Source of the DNA: Lachnospira sp.
GTDB lineage: Bacteria > Bacillota > Clostridia > Lachnospirales > Lachnospiraceae
NCBI GenBank assembly: GCA_017621205.1
Contig: JAGATQ010000051.1
Coordinates: forward strand, 90,065 to 154,064
DNA length: 64,000 nucleotides
Direction of reading: 5' to 3'
Shown here one piece after another: positions 34,206 to 43,032 of this stretch. Numbering within the stretch: position 1 is the stretch's first letter; each line of letters opens with the position of its first letter. The notes under the pieces are model-generated. The model was not told where the DNA came from. It was given only the letters and a program-made list of their open reading frames with translations, and ran no database searches. The translations under genes and the position numbers were made by a program.

Positions 34206-34856
34206 TCAAAATAACAAAATAAAATAATAAATTGTTCTTGATAGCCAAAATATTATCAATAACATAACAATCACATATATTATAGACTCCCAATGCCCTA
34301 TCCCCTTTTTCTGTTCTTTCTGCTTCTTCAACCAAATATCTGTATTATCCGCATTCTTTGAACACTGTTTTAGATACTGGCGGTTATTCGTTTCTGTCAA
34401 ACAAAACCCTGCTCCCACAAAAAAGATTAATACTTCTAAAACACAGCCGGCAGCCCCATATAACAAAGTATAATTTTTTCTTTCTGCAATCTGAACCCTG
34501 CCCGCCTCATATATATAATAAGGATACCATTCACCCTCCTGATACTTTTTTTCAATAGTTGAAGTAACCAGAATCTGAAATCCGTCAACCTCAAAATAGC
34601 AAACCGGCAGCACGGCTTTTCTTGGTTTACCGGATGCCACCGGTACTTCATCTTTAATAATCCTCGTAATAATTCCCTGCGTTTCCTTCTTCTCAAAAAA
34701 CACAGGATACAAAACCGATTTCAATACATCAGGCAGTCCTGCTCCCGCTGCCAGCATAAGAATAAAACAAAAAACATAAGAAAATGTATATACGTTTGCA
34801 TTTTTTTCACTCAAACGAAGGATATCTTTTTTTATCCTTTTCCAAATATTTCTCAT
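34206..34856 (-). CDS. Membrane protein with DUF3592-like beta segment
   Basis: About 216 aa from MRNIWKRIKKDILRLSEKNA. A first helix pair (VFCFILMLAAGAGLPDVL) is followed by a strand-rich segment (QGIITRIIKDEVPVASGKPR, VCYFEVDGFQILVTSTIEKK, YQEGEWYPYYIYEAGRVQIA) that resembles DUF3592 proteins, then more helices. The start ATG overlaps the stop of the protease gene (TAATG). Confidence 0.65.
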   Translation of the reverse strand: MRNIWKRIKKDILRLSEKNANVYTFSYVFCFILMLAAGAGLPDVLKSVLYPVFFEKKETQGIITRIIKDEVPVASGKPRKAVLPVCYFEVDGFQILVTSTIEKKYQEGEWYPYYIYEAGRVQIAERKNYTLLYGAAGCVLEVLIFFVGAGFCLTETNNRQYLKQCSKNADNTDIWLKKQKEQKKGIGHWESIIYVIVMLLIIFWLSRTIYYFILLF

Positions 34857-35911
34857 TATCCTTTGAACCCCCAATTAATATATACGGTATCCACAATTGC
34901 TCTGCTGGCATCTGCGGCTGTCTCCTTGTTCAAATATACATCTGCAACCGCTTCTGCAAAGGTCTCTGTGTAGGAAATCCCGCCATCTGCCTGTTCCCCT
35001 CTGGCATATCCTGAAATACTGCTGCGAAAATCTTCCTTTGTTCCGGTATGATGATATTTCTGCTTCCATATACCATAAGCCTTTTCCAGTACGGATTTTG
35101 CCACATTCTGATTCATGCTTAGCTGGTCTGTGACATATCTGCTGTAAGCCTCTTCATTCTCCTCTGTAATGTAATAAAAAGTATCCAATCCAAACTGTTC
35201 CATAGCAATCACATTTAACAGCTGATGTCCCAATTCATGCACTACAATCGAAGTGATATCCGAGCCTTTAGGCCAGTAACCGGTTTCTACCTGACGTTCA
35301 CAATCCCTTAGCAGTTTTTTGCGGTTTTTAAACTTTGCTGCATTTAATATAATTTCATATTTTACTACGAAGGGGTATTGTCCAAATTCTTCATTAATAA
35401 TAAATTCTGTGTTTTGTGTAACGGCAATATTTCCTGCCTTAGAATTCTCAAAATTACCTAATGACAAATTTGTGATTGTTCCGTTTAACTGCGGAAATGC
35501 TCCATACATATAAGAAAATGCCTTCTGAATATCGATAGCCGTTTCCGCTTCTATTTCCCCAAGATTCACTGCCAGTATACCAAAATCCTTCTCCATCTGC
35601 AATTCAATTTCTTCAACAGGGGGATTAGAATATCTCCTTCTCTGCCTTATTCCATATTCCCTTATTGCCTGTCTCGCCTGTTCTTCTGAAGAAACATATG
35701 CATTGTACTGTTTATTATATTCGATAACGGTTGCCATGCCCTCCCGCAGAGAGGCCCTGCTCCAAGGTTTCTCGGTCGTTAAATTTCCCTGTGAGGTCTT
35801 GTAATCTGGTTTTACAAAAAGGAACATTATGACAACTGCCAGCAGGCAAAAGATAATAACACATGCACAACACCACTTTACACTCTTAGCTACGCCTCGT
35901 TTCTCTACCAT
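34856..35911 (-). CDS. Membrane-anchored HELGH metalloprotease
   Basis: A 351-aa protein with one N-terminal membrane helix (residues 12-33) and an extracytoplasmic domain. Zinc motif HELGH (H225, E226, H229) in SIVVHELGHQLLNVIAMEQF, and a downstream ETFAEAVADVY block (E316, E320) that provides a likely third ligand. This spacing resembles the anthrax lethal-factor-like (ATLF) peptidase group. The substrate is unknown; it may process a neighbouring membrane protein. It lies in the middle of the XRE-led operon. Confidence 0.75.
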   Translation of the reverse strand: MVEKRGVAKSVKWCCACVIIFCLLAVVIMFLFVKPDYKTSQGNLTTEKPWSRASLREGMATVIEYNKQYNAYVSSEEQARQAIREYGIRQRRRYSNPPVEEIELQMEKDFGILAVNLGEIEAETAIDIQKAFSYMYGAFPQLNGTITNLSLGNFENSKAGNIAVTQNTEFIINEEFGQYPFVVKYEIILNAAKFKNRKKLLRDCERQVETGYWPKGSDITSIVVHELGHQLLNVIAMEQFGLDTFYYITEENEEAYSRYVTDQLSMNQNVAKSVLEKAYGIWKQKYHHTGTKEDFRSSISGYARGEQADGGISYTETFAEAVADVYLNKETAADASRAIVDTVYINWGFKG

Positions 35912-35988
35912 ATTACATCCTTCAACAATTTTTCGTTTACAATCTATATGAATTTATACCCATCCCCATACTTATTTATAAAACTGCG

Positions 35989-37140
35989 TTATTTCCGGAA
36001 AACAAAGAAATCCCTAATTTTCTCCATAGACAGCTCAACCTCTTCATCAATCACACTTGCCCGCACACTATAATAGGCTTTTTCTCCTACATCACAAGCC
36101 GCATAAATCCGTTGATAATCATGTCCCTCAAAATTATAGTGTTGTACAATATAGTAGCAGGTGTTCCCCCCTATATCCATCGTCTGTATTTTCACTTGAT
36201 CCTTTATAGAGTCAAAAGTCATATCCCGCTCATTTTGGATATAAGTCATTGCATTTTCTACAAATGCATCCGTGGCATTTAGGCTGCAATCAACATTAAT
36301 GGCATATCCTTCTGATGCAAAGCTTTCCGAAACAGAGCCTTCCCAGTTATATTCCCCTTGGGAATAAAAGCCATCCGGAACTAAAAAAGTAATGCTTTCC
36401 CCTGCCAGGCTTACTGTGCTCTCCTCCTTTTTTTCTCCCATGTCAGAAGAATCCAGATGGGCTGACTGATTTACTATATCATCCAGGGTCGAATCCGGCT
36501 CGTCTGTAACCTTTGCTGTTGATGTGACATCCGCAAATATATGTAACAAATCTTCATCGGTCAAACTGTCCGACTGTATCGCAATCTGCCCCCCAAACCG
36601 TTTATCCTTATCTGGTGCCTGAGTATATCCTACGAAACATTTATCTCCTGACAGCTCCATGAGAAAATATGCATACTTTTTGCCGCCAAGCTCAGTCTCC
36701 TTAATGGTCTGCAAAATCTTTCCACCCGCTTCAATCGTCTTTGACATCAGTGCCTCCGGGTCTTTCATAGACTCCTCATATGAATGCTCCCGCACTCCAA
36801 GCTTCATCTGAAAGACATCATCCAGATATACAACAGGTCCCACACCCTCAGCATAAAAACAGCTATAATCTGCTGGCACATGAAATTGAAAACCATCTAT
36901 AACCATTGTAATGCCATTTCCAGTCTTTACATTTTCTTTCTCCAGCTCTTTGTCAAAAATATCCTCAGTACTCTCCTCTGTATTAGCCTTCTTACCTTCA
37001 TCAACGACAAAGGGTCCCGAATTGCCGCTTCCTCCCTGCTTTTCACTCCCCTTTCCAAGCAGTAACATTCCCACTAAAGCAATCAAAATTATAACCAGTA
37101 TAATCAAAATACCAAGTATTAGTTTTGTTCCTTTACTCAT
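35989..37140 (-). CDS. Membrane-anchored extracellular protein of unknown function
   Basis: About 383 aa from MSKGTKLILGILIILVIILI (GGAGG at 8 nt). One N-terminal helix, then a Ser/Gly/Glu linker and two extracytoplasmic beta-rich domains with related openings: GITMVIDGFQFHVPADYSCF and VSLAGESITFLVPDGFYSQG. The duplication suggests tandem domains. No family recognised. It is encoded between the XRE regulator and the metalloprotease, so it may be the protease's substrate or sensor. Confidence 0.65.
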   Translation of the reverse strand: MSKGTKLILGILIILVIILIALVGMLLLGKGSEKQGGSGNSGPFVVDEGKKANTEESTEDIFDKELEKENVKTGNGITMVIDGFQFHVPADYSCFYAEGVGPVVYLDDVFQMKLGVREHSYEESMKDPEALMSKTIEAGGKILQTIKETELGGKKYAYFLMELSGDKCFVGYTQAPDKDKRFGGQIAIQSDSLTDEDLLHIFADVTSTAKVTDEPDSTLDDIVNQSAHLDSSDMGEKKEESTVSLAGESITFLVPDGFYSQGEYNWEGSVSESFASEGYAINVDCSLNATDAFVENAMTYIQNERDMTFDSIKDQVKIQTMDIGGNTCYYIVQHYNFEGHDYQRIYAACDVGEKAYYSVRASVIDEEVELSMEKIRDFFVFRK

Positions 37141-37185
37141 TCCTTTTTCCTCCATCAGCCTGTTTTCCTCCTTTCTGTAAGCCAG

Positions 37186-37989
37186 TTATTTCCTACTTCT
37201 CTTATTCACACGATGCATCTGCCATTCCATAATAAAAACAATGAAGAAAATTAAAAACACAATCCCGGATATCAGCGGAAGAATCAATGTTTTAGAATAG
37301 TAATCATAGGAAGGACTTTTACCATCCATATAACAGAATACATAATCTCCCTCCCGGATGCCCGGAACATCCAGCCAGATGATTTCGTTTTTAAAATCAT
37401 CATTTTCAACTTCTGCCTTCGTATATTGTTCATAAATCCTGCTAACATGAACAATGCTATCCGGAGCATTCTTCTGTTCAAATGCATTATTCAACAACAA
37501 TCTGGCAGCAAAGACAATCGAACAAAGACACAGAAAACCACTTATTAATATGCATACCAGTAAGATACCCCGTTTCGCTATAACATCCATATCCTCTTTG
37601 CCGGTATGTTTGTCCTTTTTCTCTGTGCCACTGATATCCTCCTCTTTCACTGTTTCTCCTGTTTCTCTCCCCTCTTTCACCGTGCCTCCTGTTTCATCAA
37701 TAGCATCGTCCTTCCCCACAAGCTCTATTACTCCCTCTTCCTCCTCCTTTTTTCCTTCTTCTTCAACCTCCTTACCTTTTATTAAATAATCAATACTTAC
37801 CTGATAAATTTCAGACAACTGAATCAGCTTATCCACATCGGGAAGCGTCTTGTTCAATTCCCATTTTGAAACTGACTGCCGGCTGACATCTAAGCGTTCT
37901 GCCAGTTCCTCCTGTGTTAAATTGCTCTGATTACGGAGTTTTTGCAAACGTCCTCCCATTAATCCATTCCATTCCATTTCTTTTGCCAT
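37186..37989 (-). CDS. XRE-family regulator with membrane-anchored C-terminus
   Basis: A 267-aa protein. Residues 12-66 are a Cro/C1 helix-turn-helix (LRNQSNLTQEELAERLDVSR, QSVSKWELNKTLPDVDKLIQ). An acidic Glu/Lys/Thr linker (72-135) leads to two membrane helices (about 140-165 and 238-258) with an external loop between them. This is a one-component membrane regulator that can pass an extracellular signal to DNA. It is the first gene of the operon down to 32.4 kb and probably controls it. Confidence 0.85.
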   Translation of the reverse strand: MAKEMEWNGLMGGRLQKLRNQSNLTQEELAERLDVSRQSVSKWELNKTLPDVDKLIQLSEIYQVSIDYLIKGKEVEEEGKKEEEEGVIELVGKDDAIDETGGTVKEGRETGETVKEEDISGTEKKDKHTGKEDMDVIAKRGILLVCILISGFLCLCSIVFAARLLLNNAFEQKNAPDSIVHVSRIYEQYTKAEVENDDFKNEIIWLDVPGIREGDYVFCYMDGKSPSYDYYSKTLILPLISGIVFLIFFIVFIMEWQMHRVNKRSRK

Positions 37990-38177
37990 CTCACTATTCC
38001 CTTTCCAATCTTCTAAAATCTATCTGTTACAGAGTAACAAAAACAGCCTTTTATTTCCAGCAATTTGGATTCCCATTCGTGCAACCCAAGGTTGCAATCC
38101 TTATTTTTCCGTTGTTTCGGCTCGATTATTTAATTAACCAGGATGTTTCTGCATGATATAAAAATATTTAAAAAAAG

Positions 38178-38256
38178 AAATCCTACTCATTTTTGTAGTA
38201 AAATTAAGACATTCTAAAAATTTTACTCAACAAAAAGTAGCAGGATTCCTTACGCT
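38178..38256. repeat. Imperfect inverted repeat in the gap upstream of the XRE gene
   Basis: AATCCTACTC and TTTTTGTAGTAAAATT on the left pair, with bulges, with AATTTTACT and CAAAAAGTAGCAGGATT on the right. It is a 79-bp hairpin between the XRE operon and the next minus-strand gene. It could be a terminator for the gene at 38.3-38.8 kb or a decayed element. Confidence 0.45.
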
Positions 38257-38277
38257 TTATTCTAAAATAAACACCTG

Positions 38278-38775
38278 TCATATCAATATCGCACTTATCA
38301 ACATCACTCCACCAACCATCACACACAAAAGACAAATAAGTATTGGTGTCATATAACGCATCAGGTCATATTTTTTGCGTGATACAAAACGCTCATCCGC
38401 CACTCTTACCGCCTTTTTTGTATATTGTACTGCCACCTTTGTCCCAGCCTCTGCTACCCGCTGTTTTTCTCTCTGGAGTACATATTCGCCATCTGGACTG
38501 AGAATTCCTGAATTCCAGACCTCCTGCTCAATTGTTTTTTGTTGATAAGCATTATAATACTTCAATACCGGATTACGAGTAGGTCCTGTCAGGGAACTAT
38601 CGTCACTGGAGCCAATATAAGTAAACCCGACTATCTCGGCTTCGCCTTCCTGATAACCTTTTCGAAATGGAAAAAGCAGATGTGCATGAGCAAACAAGTA
38701 TACAATAAAAAATATACCTGCAAGCAAAGCTACCATCATTATCACTCCACCTATACTCATTAATAAAAATGCCAT
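38278..38775 (-). CDS. DUF3592-like two-helix membrane protein
   Basis: A 165-aa protein with helices at residues 5-32 and 140-163. Between them is a strand-rich domain (GEAEIVGFTYIGSSDDSSLT, RNPVLKYYNAYQQKTIEQEV, GTKVAVQYTKKAVRVADERF). This matches DUF3592 layout; family function is unknown. GAGGAGG precedes the ATG. It appears monocistronic. Confidence 0.72.
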   Translation of the reverse strand: MAFLLMSIGGVIMMVALLAGIFFIVYLFAHAHLLFPFRKGYQEGEAEIVGFTYIGSSDDSSLTGPTRNPVLKYYNAYQQKTIEQEVWNSGILSPDGEYVLQREKQRVAEAGTKVAVQYTKKAVRVADERFVSRKKYDLMRYMTPILICLLCVMVGGVMLISAILI

Positions 38776-38942
38776 AAAATAATCCTCCTCTTATACTGTT
38801 TCAAAGTATCTTTCTGCTTTTTACAGATTGGTATCAATTTTGTGTTATTCCTTCTTCTCATTTTCCTTTATTAATTATAATATGGAACAATATACTTGAC
38901 AAGCTTGATTTTTCAAGGCTTAGCTTCTTTACTCCAACCAGC

Positions 38943-38992
38943 AAAAACAGACCCTGTAATGCAGTTTTTCACACATTACAAGGTCTGTTTTT
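38943..38992 (-). terminator. Terminator of the ABC exporter operon
   Basis: AAAAACAGACC-C-TGTAATG pairs with CATTACA-A-GGTCTGTTTTT. It has T runs on both sides and so could act in both directions. It lies 85 bp after the last ABC gene. Nothing else is seen in 38776-39076. Confidence 0.85.
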
Positions 38993-39076
38993 CACATTAG
39001 GCATACATTGATAGAATAAATTACAAATAAATAGTATCACGATTCCTATGTTCATATATGGGATATGCCATTCCCC

Positions 39077-40180
39077 TTAAAATTCCGTAACATCCGCCTT
39101 GCTCATCAGTCTTCCTTTCGACAATATCAACGGAAGTATAATCAGGATATCGCATAGAATAAATCCAACCAATCCTATCTTCGACCCATATAATAAATAC
39201 AGTCCTTTGGGCTTATATACCAGCTCATTTATCAGATAGGTAAACAGAAAAACAGCCGCAAACCCCATAAGACAGGCAAAGAGATTCATAGATAACACTT
39301 CTGCCGCTACCTTTAATTTTATTTCTTTCCTGCTTCTCCCAAGAGCTTTATATATGCCAAATTCATAGGTTCTTTTCAGATATTGCCCTGTAACAACAGA
39401 ATTAATCGTAACTGCCAGAACAATTGCAATCAGTATATCAATGAGATAAAAAAGAACGTAAAATACATAAAATTGCGGCAAAATAGTACTTCTCTCAGAT
39501 TCTTGAACCTGAACCTTTCTATCCCCTGCCAGTTTTTTTACATAATGATATAATTCATCGCCTTCCATGGCATCACTGTAAATATAAAGCCGCCCCAGAC
39601 TATCATCATCCTCATAAACATAAAATGTACAATAGCTGCCGTCATCTATGATTGCATCCACCGTATATTCACCATCCAGACTTTTATCAAAGCTATGGTC
39701 AACCATATCCCCCAGCTTCATTCCCTTATCCTTAGCAAAATCCTGACTGATAATCATACTTCTATGCTTACACTTTGAAAAATCACCTTCTATGCCCAGA
39801 TGGTCAAATACCTTTTGCATATCCGAAACAGAGTTAAATACATAAGCCCATCCACCCATCTCAAGATCCAGTACGGTTCCATGCTGCATACCGGAAAATC
39901 CCAAGGCAGAGGACTTAACCATTTTAAGTTTATCATCCTCCTCTACCGCCTTTGTAAAATCAGCAAAATCCTTAAACTCTTCATCCGTACTTTGCAACCC
40001 CACCACTACCAGCTTATCCGAATATTCCATTTCCTTTTTAAAGGTATACAGCTCGGAGTGAATATAATTGCCTGCAAGAAACATCAGGGTTGCTAAAAAC
40101 ATCATAAAGATGCAAAGTATCGCCCTCCCCCTATTCTCCTTCATATAATAAAATGCCGAAAATGGTTTACTATTCTTCAT
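39077..40180 (-). CDS. ABC transporter permease (FtsX/MacB type)
   Basis: A 367-aa membrane protein. One N-terminal helix (ILCIFMMFLATLMFLAGNYI), a large extracytoplasmic domain of about 210 aa, then three helices with the FtsX signature (YEFGIYKALGRSRKEIKLKV). The start overlaps the ATPase stop codon (AGATGA). With the ATPase and second permease it forms an MacB-like exporter or mechanotransmitter, often for peptides or antibiotics. Confidence 0.88.
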   Translation of the reverse strand: MKNSKPFSAFYYMKENRGRAILCIFMMFLATLMFLAGNYIHSELYTFKKEMEYSDKLVVVGLQSTDEEFKDFADFTKAVEEDDKLKMVKSSALGFSGMQHGTVLDLEMGGWAYVFNSVSDMQKVFDHLGIEGDFSKCKHRSMIISQDFAKDKGMKLGDMVDHSFDKSLDGEYTVDAIIDDGSYCTFYVYEDDDSLGRLYIYSDAMEGDELYHYVKKLAGDRKVQVQESERSTILPQFYVFYVLFYLIDILIAIVLAVTINSVVTGQYLKRTYEFGIYKALGRSRKEIKLKVAAEVLSMNLFACLMGFAAVFLFTYLINELVYKPKGLYLLYGSKIGLVGFILCDILIILPLILSKGRLMSKADVTEF

Positions 40181-40854
40181 CTTTCTTCCTTTCTAATTGC
40201 GTTACTTAGCTTTCCATCCCACATTTCCACGGTAATATCTACGTCCGTAAGAATAGACCTGTCATGTGTTACCACAATAACCAATCTATCTTTGGAATAT
40301 TTCTTCAAAATCTTCATTACATTAAAGGCATTTTCATGGTCCAGTGATGCCGTAGGCTCATCCGCAAAAATGACCTTCGGATTATTTATCATTGCTCTGG
40401 CAATTGCAACCCGCTGACACTGCCCTCCCGAAAGCTTGGATGGCCGCTTATAAAACTCCTTCTCCTTCAGTCCTAATGCCAAAAGGTATTGTGTCGCCTT
40501 ATCCATTAACTCCTTATCATTATTGGTTCCTGCAACAATCACATTATCCATGGCGGTCATATAGGGAACCAGATAATGCTTCTGAAATACAAAGCCAAAC
40601 TCATTTCTCCTAAGCATTTCCCTATTTTTGTTAGGAAGTGTTGTAATATCCTGACCATTATAGAGAATACTTCCCTCCGTAGGCGTCTTAAGAGTAGACA
40701 TACAGTACATCAGCGTACTCTTGCCACTACCCGAAGGACCGATAACACCTACCAGTCCCGTATCTGGCAATGTCAAATCAAACCCATTTAAAGCATACAT
40801 TTTCTCATCAGAATTCATGTCATATATCATACTTACATTTTTTATTTCAAACAT
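40177..40854 (-). CDS. ABC transporter ATP-binding protein (LolD/MacB type)
   Basis: A 225-aa ATPase with Walker A GPSGSGKST (residues 39-47), Q-loop in FGFVFQKHYLVPYM, signature LSGGQCQRVAIARAM, Walker B VIFADEPTASLD and the switch histidine in VVTHDRS. It powers the two FtsX-type permeases on either side. AGGAG lies just before the ATG. Confidence 0.93.
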   Translation of the reverse strand: MFEIKNVSMIYDMNSDEKMYALNGFDLTLPDTGLVGVIGPSGSGKSTLMYCMSTLKTPTEGSILYNGQDITTLPNKNREMLRRNEFGFVFQKHYLVPYMTAMDNVIVAGTNNDKELMDKATQYLLALGLKEKEFYKRPSKLSGGQCQRVAIARAMINNPKVIFADEPTASLDHENAFNVMKILKKYSKDRLVIVVTHDRSILTDVDITVEMWDGKLSNAIRKEER

Positions 40855-40863
40855 TCTGTTCTC

Positions 40864-42024
40864 CTATTCTTCAATCATATCTATCGTTTTAATATTGTTG
40901 ATGGTTACTGATATCGGTATCTGCAAAGCTCCTACAATGGCAACAAAGGCCGCCAATATCCTAAGCAGATGCTCCGGATAAAAATATTTATATATAAGAC
41001 CCATTGGCTCCAAAACAAAACTGCCAAGATAAATCATGATGATGACCGTCACTATTCCTCCAAGAATGATGCTGATTCCAAAAATAAGAACGATTTCCCG
41101 CATAATCATTCCGTATACATCCTTTCTGCCAAAGCCAATGGATGTATAAAGACAATACTCATTTACCCTGCTTCGCATAAATGATACATAAGCTACAAGA
41201 ATAGATATTGCCAGAAATATAACCACTACTATAAGAATGGCAAGCAAAGCAGCGTCAAGCTGCTTGGTAACCAATTCCTCATACATATCAGCCCAATCTA
41301 CACAGTCATACATTGTATCATATTCCGTAGGCGTAATCCCAATATCCTTTAACACCTTTGTCATGTCTGCATTGGCCTCGTCGCATAAAACAACGATGTA
41401 CCAGCCAGAGTTGGTATACCCCATAGGCGTTCCAACACAGGTCATATAATCTGACGCAAGCACACCTACGACCTTGAACGTATGACCATAACTTGATTCA
41501 TTGAAATATCCACCCACCTCCATTTTCTTATTTTTTAAAACCTTCTCATCTACAAGAATCTCTCCATCCCCTTCTGGCATTCTGCCTTCTATCAGTTTTG
41601 CTCCCATGTGATTTAAAAATTCCGGAATCTGTTCCTTGGAAAGCAATGGGAAATCGTATCCCACCTGACCAATAATGCCTTGATAACTGGCATATATCGT
41701 CTGCGTAAGCACTGCATCACGAATTCCTTCATGCTTCTTTATGTCAGCAATCATGTTATCTCTTGCCTTATCAATTGCCACACTATATTCATCATCCGAA
41801 GTATAATTATCCTTCTCCACCCCCATGGTAGCGGGTGTAATATCTAAATACGCCACCCTTTTCGGCTGTTCCAGAAAGAGTGCTTTAAAGCTCTCCTTCG
41901 TCGTCAGAAATAAAAAATTAACAATATACATTGTCATAAAGGTTAACGATAGTGCGACAATCATAACCCATACCTGTTTTTTATTATTTCTCACAAATTT
42001 TAATGCGGATAGTTTACTTTTCAT
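40864..42024 (-). CDS. ABC transporter permease (FtsX/MacB type)
   Basis: About 386 aa from MKSKLSALKFVRNNKKQVWV, chosen because AAGGAG sits 6 nt upstream; longer forms begin up to 12 codons earlier. One N-terminal helix, a long external domain (about 190 aa), and three C-terminal helices with YCLYTSIGFGRKDVYGMIMR. It is the first gene of the exporter operon, which lies directly downstream of the response-regulator terminator. Confidence 0.87.
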   Translation of the reverse strand: MKSKLSALKFVRNNKKQVWVMIVALSLTFMTMYIVNFLFLTTKESFKALFLEQPKRVAYLDITPATMGVEKDNYTSDDEYSVAIDKARDNMIADIKKHEGIRDAVLTQTIYASYQGIIGQVGYDFPLLSKEQIPEFLNHMGAKLIEGRMPEGDGEILVDEKVLKNKKMEVGGYFNESSYGHTFKVVGVLASDYMTCVGTPMGYTNSGWYIVVLCDEANADMTKVLKDIGITPTEYDTMYDCVDWADMYEELVTKQLDAALLAILIVVVIFLAISILVAYVSFMRSRVNEYCLYTSIGFGRKDVYGMIMREIVLIFGISIILGGIVTVIIMIYLGSFVLEPMGLIYKYFYPEHLLRILAAFVAIVGALQIPISVTINNIKTIDMIEE

Positions 42025-42103
42025 CCTGTTCTCCTTGTCCATACATAAGCAATTGCCCATTTATTATACTAGTGTACTGTATTATATATCTTTTTCCCTA
42101 ACT

Positions 42104-42153
42104 AAAAAAGTGACTGCGGTCATATTATGTATATGACCACAGCCACTTTTTTT
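42104..42153 (-). terminator. Terminator after the response regulator
   Basis: AAAAAAGTG-A-CTG-C-GGTCATAT pairs with ATATGACC-A-CAG-C-CACTTTTTTT, a stem of more than 20 bp with T runs on both sides. It separates the two-component system from the ABC operon. Confidence 0.88.
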
Positions 42154-42198
42154 GATGCCAAGGTCAAAAGGTATTTTGACTCTGACGGATGCCACGGA

Positions 42199-42852
42199 TT
42201 ATTTTTTCAACTCCACAATCAGCTTCACTCTATCGTGAATCCCTGTTTTATCATATATATTAGAAATATAATTTTTTACGGTTCCCTCTGAAATATATAA
42301 CCGCTCTGCAATCTGTTTGTTCGTAAGCCCCTCTACCATAAGCGAGCATATCTCCTTTTCCCTTTCTGTCATATCACCAGAAAATTCATGGGCAGTATGA
42401 TGTGTACCAGTATTTGCATTTTCACGCAAATTATTGTTCATAAGTGTTGTAAGCTGTGCCATAACCTTCTGGTCTAACACCGTAGTGCCACCCATAATCT
42501 GCGTTACCGCTCCTAAGATAACATCCTTGCCACTATCCTTAAGAAGATATCCATCTGCTCCACCTGCAATTGCCTCTGTAATATTCCTGTCATCATAAAA
42601 TGTAGTCAGTACGAGAATCTTAATCTTCGGATACCGTTCTTTCATTACCTTGATAAGCTCTATACCACCCATCCCCTTCATATTGAGGTCCACAAGGGCT
42701 ATGTCGCAAGCTTCCTTCATGCTCTCCAGTAGCTTTATGGCAGCATTTCCGTCATTTGCCTTACCAATTATCTCCATGCCATTCAAAGACAATATAATCT
42801 CCAAACTATCCAACAGAAGGTTCTCGTCATCTACCAGCAATACCTTATACAT
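42199..42852 (-). CDS. NarL/LuxR-type response regulator
   Basis: A 217-aa regulator. Receiver domain with phospho-acceptor D55 (IALVDLNMKG), acidic pair in LLVDDEN and TTFYDDR. The C-terminal LuxR helix-turn-helix is at 150-215 (MTEREKEICSLMVEGLTNKQ, IAERLYISEGTVKNYISNIY). It is phosphorylated by the neighbouring histidine kinase and probably controls the adjacent ABC exporter. A 164-bp palindrome lies between it and the kinase gene. Confidence 0.93.
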   Translation of the reverse strand: MYKVLLVDDENLLLDSLEIILSLNGMEIIGKANDGNAAIKLLESMKEACDIALVDLNMKGMGGIELIKVMKERYPKIKILVLTTFYDDRNITEAIAGGADGYLLKDSGKDVILGAVTQIMGGTTVLDQKVMAQLTTLMNNNLRENANTGTHHTAHEFSGDMTEREKEICSLMVEGLTNKQIAERLYISEGTVKNYISNIYDKTGIHDRVKLIVELKK

Positions 42853-42868
42853 ATTCTCTCCTTATTCC

Positions 42869-43032
42869 TAGTACATCATAAATTAAGTTCTTGATAGTTT
42901 GGCGAAGGATAAACTTTCACTCTGCAAGGCGAATTTTCGACGGCGTAGCGGTGGCTACGGCTAGAAAATGCAACACAGCAGATGAAAGTTTAGACAAGTC
43001 AAACTTCAAGATACTTAGTTTATGATGTACTA
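42869..43032. repeat. 164-bp long palindrome H between kinase and response regulator
   Basis: The ends TAGTACATCATAAATTAAG and CTTAGTTTATGATGTACTA are inverted repeats with one mismatch. A second arm pair (TAAACTTTCA/TGAAAGTTTA) and a centre ATTTTC...GTAGC...GCTAC...GAAAAT make a hairpin of three stacked stems. The right end overlaps the last three codons and the stop codon of the kinase gene. It is distinct in sequence from the A-F and G families. Confidence 0.8.

Noticed and set aside
1201..42083. A 16-bp sequence TACTAGTGTACTGTAT present at both 1202 and 42067
   Set aside because: Two occurrences in similar AT-rich gaps near palindromes, but no further similarity around them; it may be chance or a repeat border that cannot be defined from two copies.
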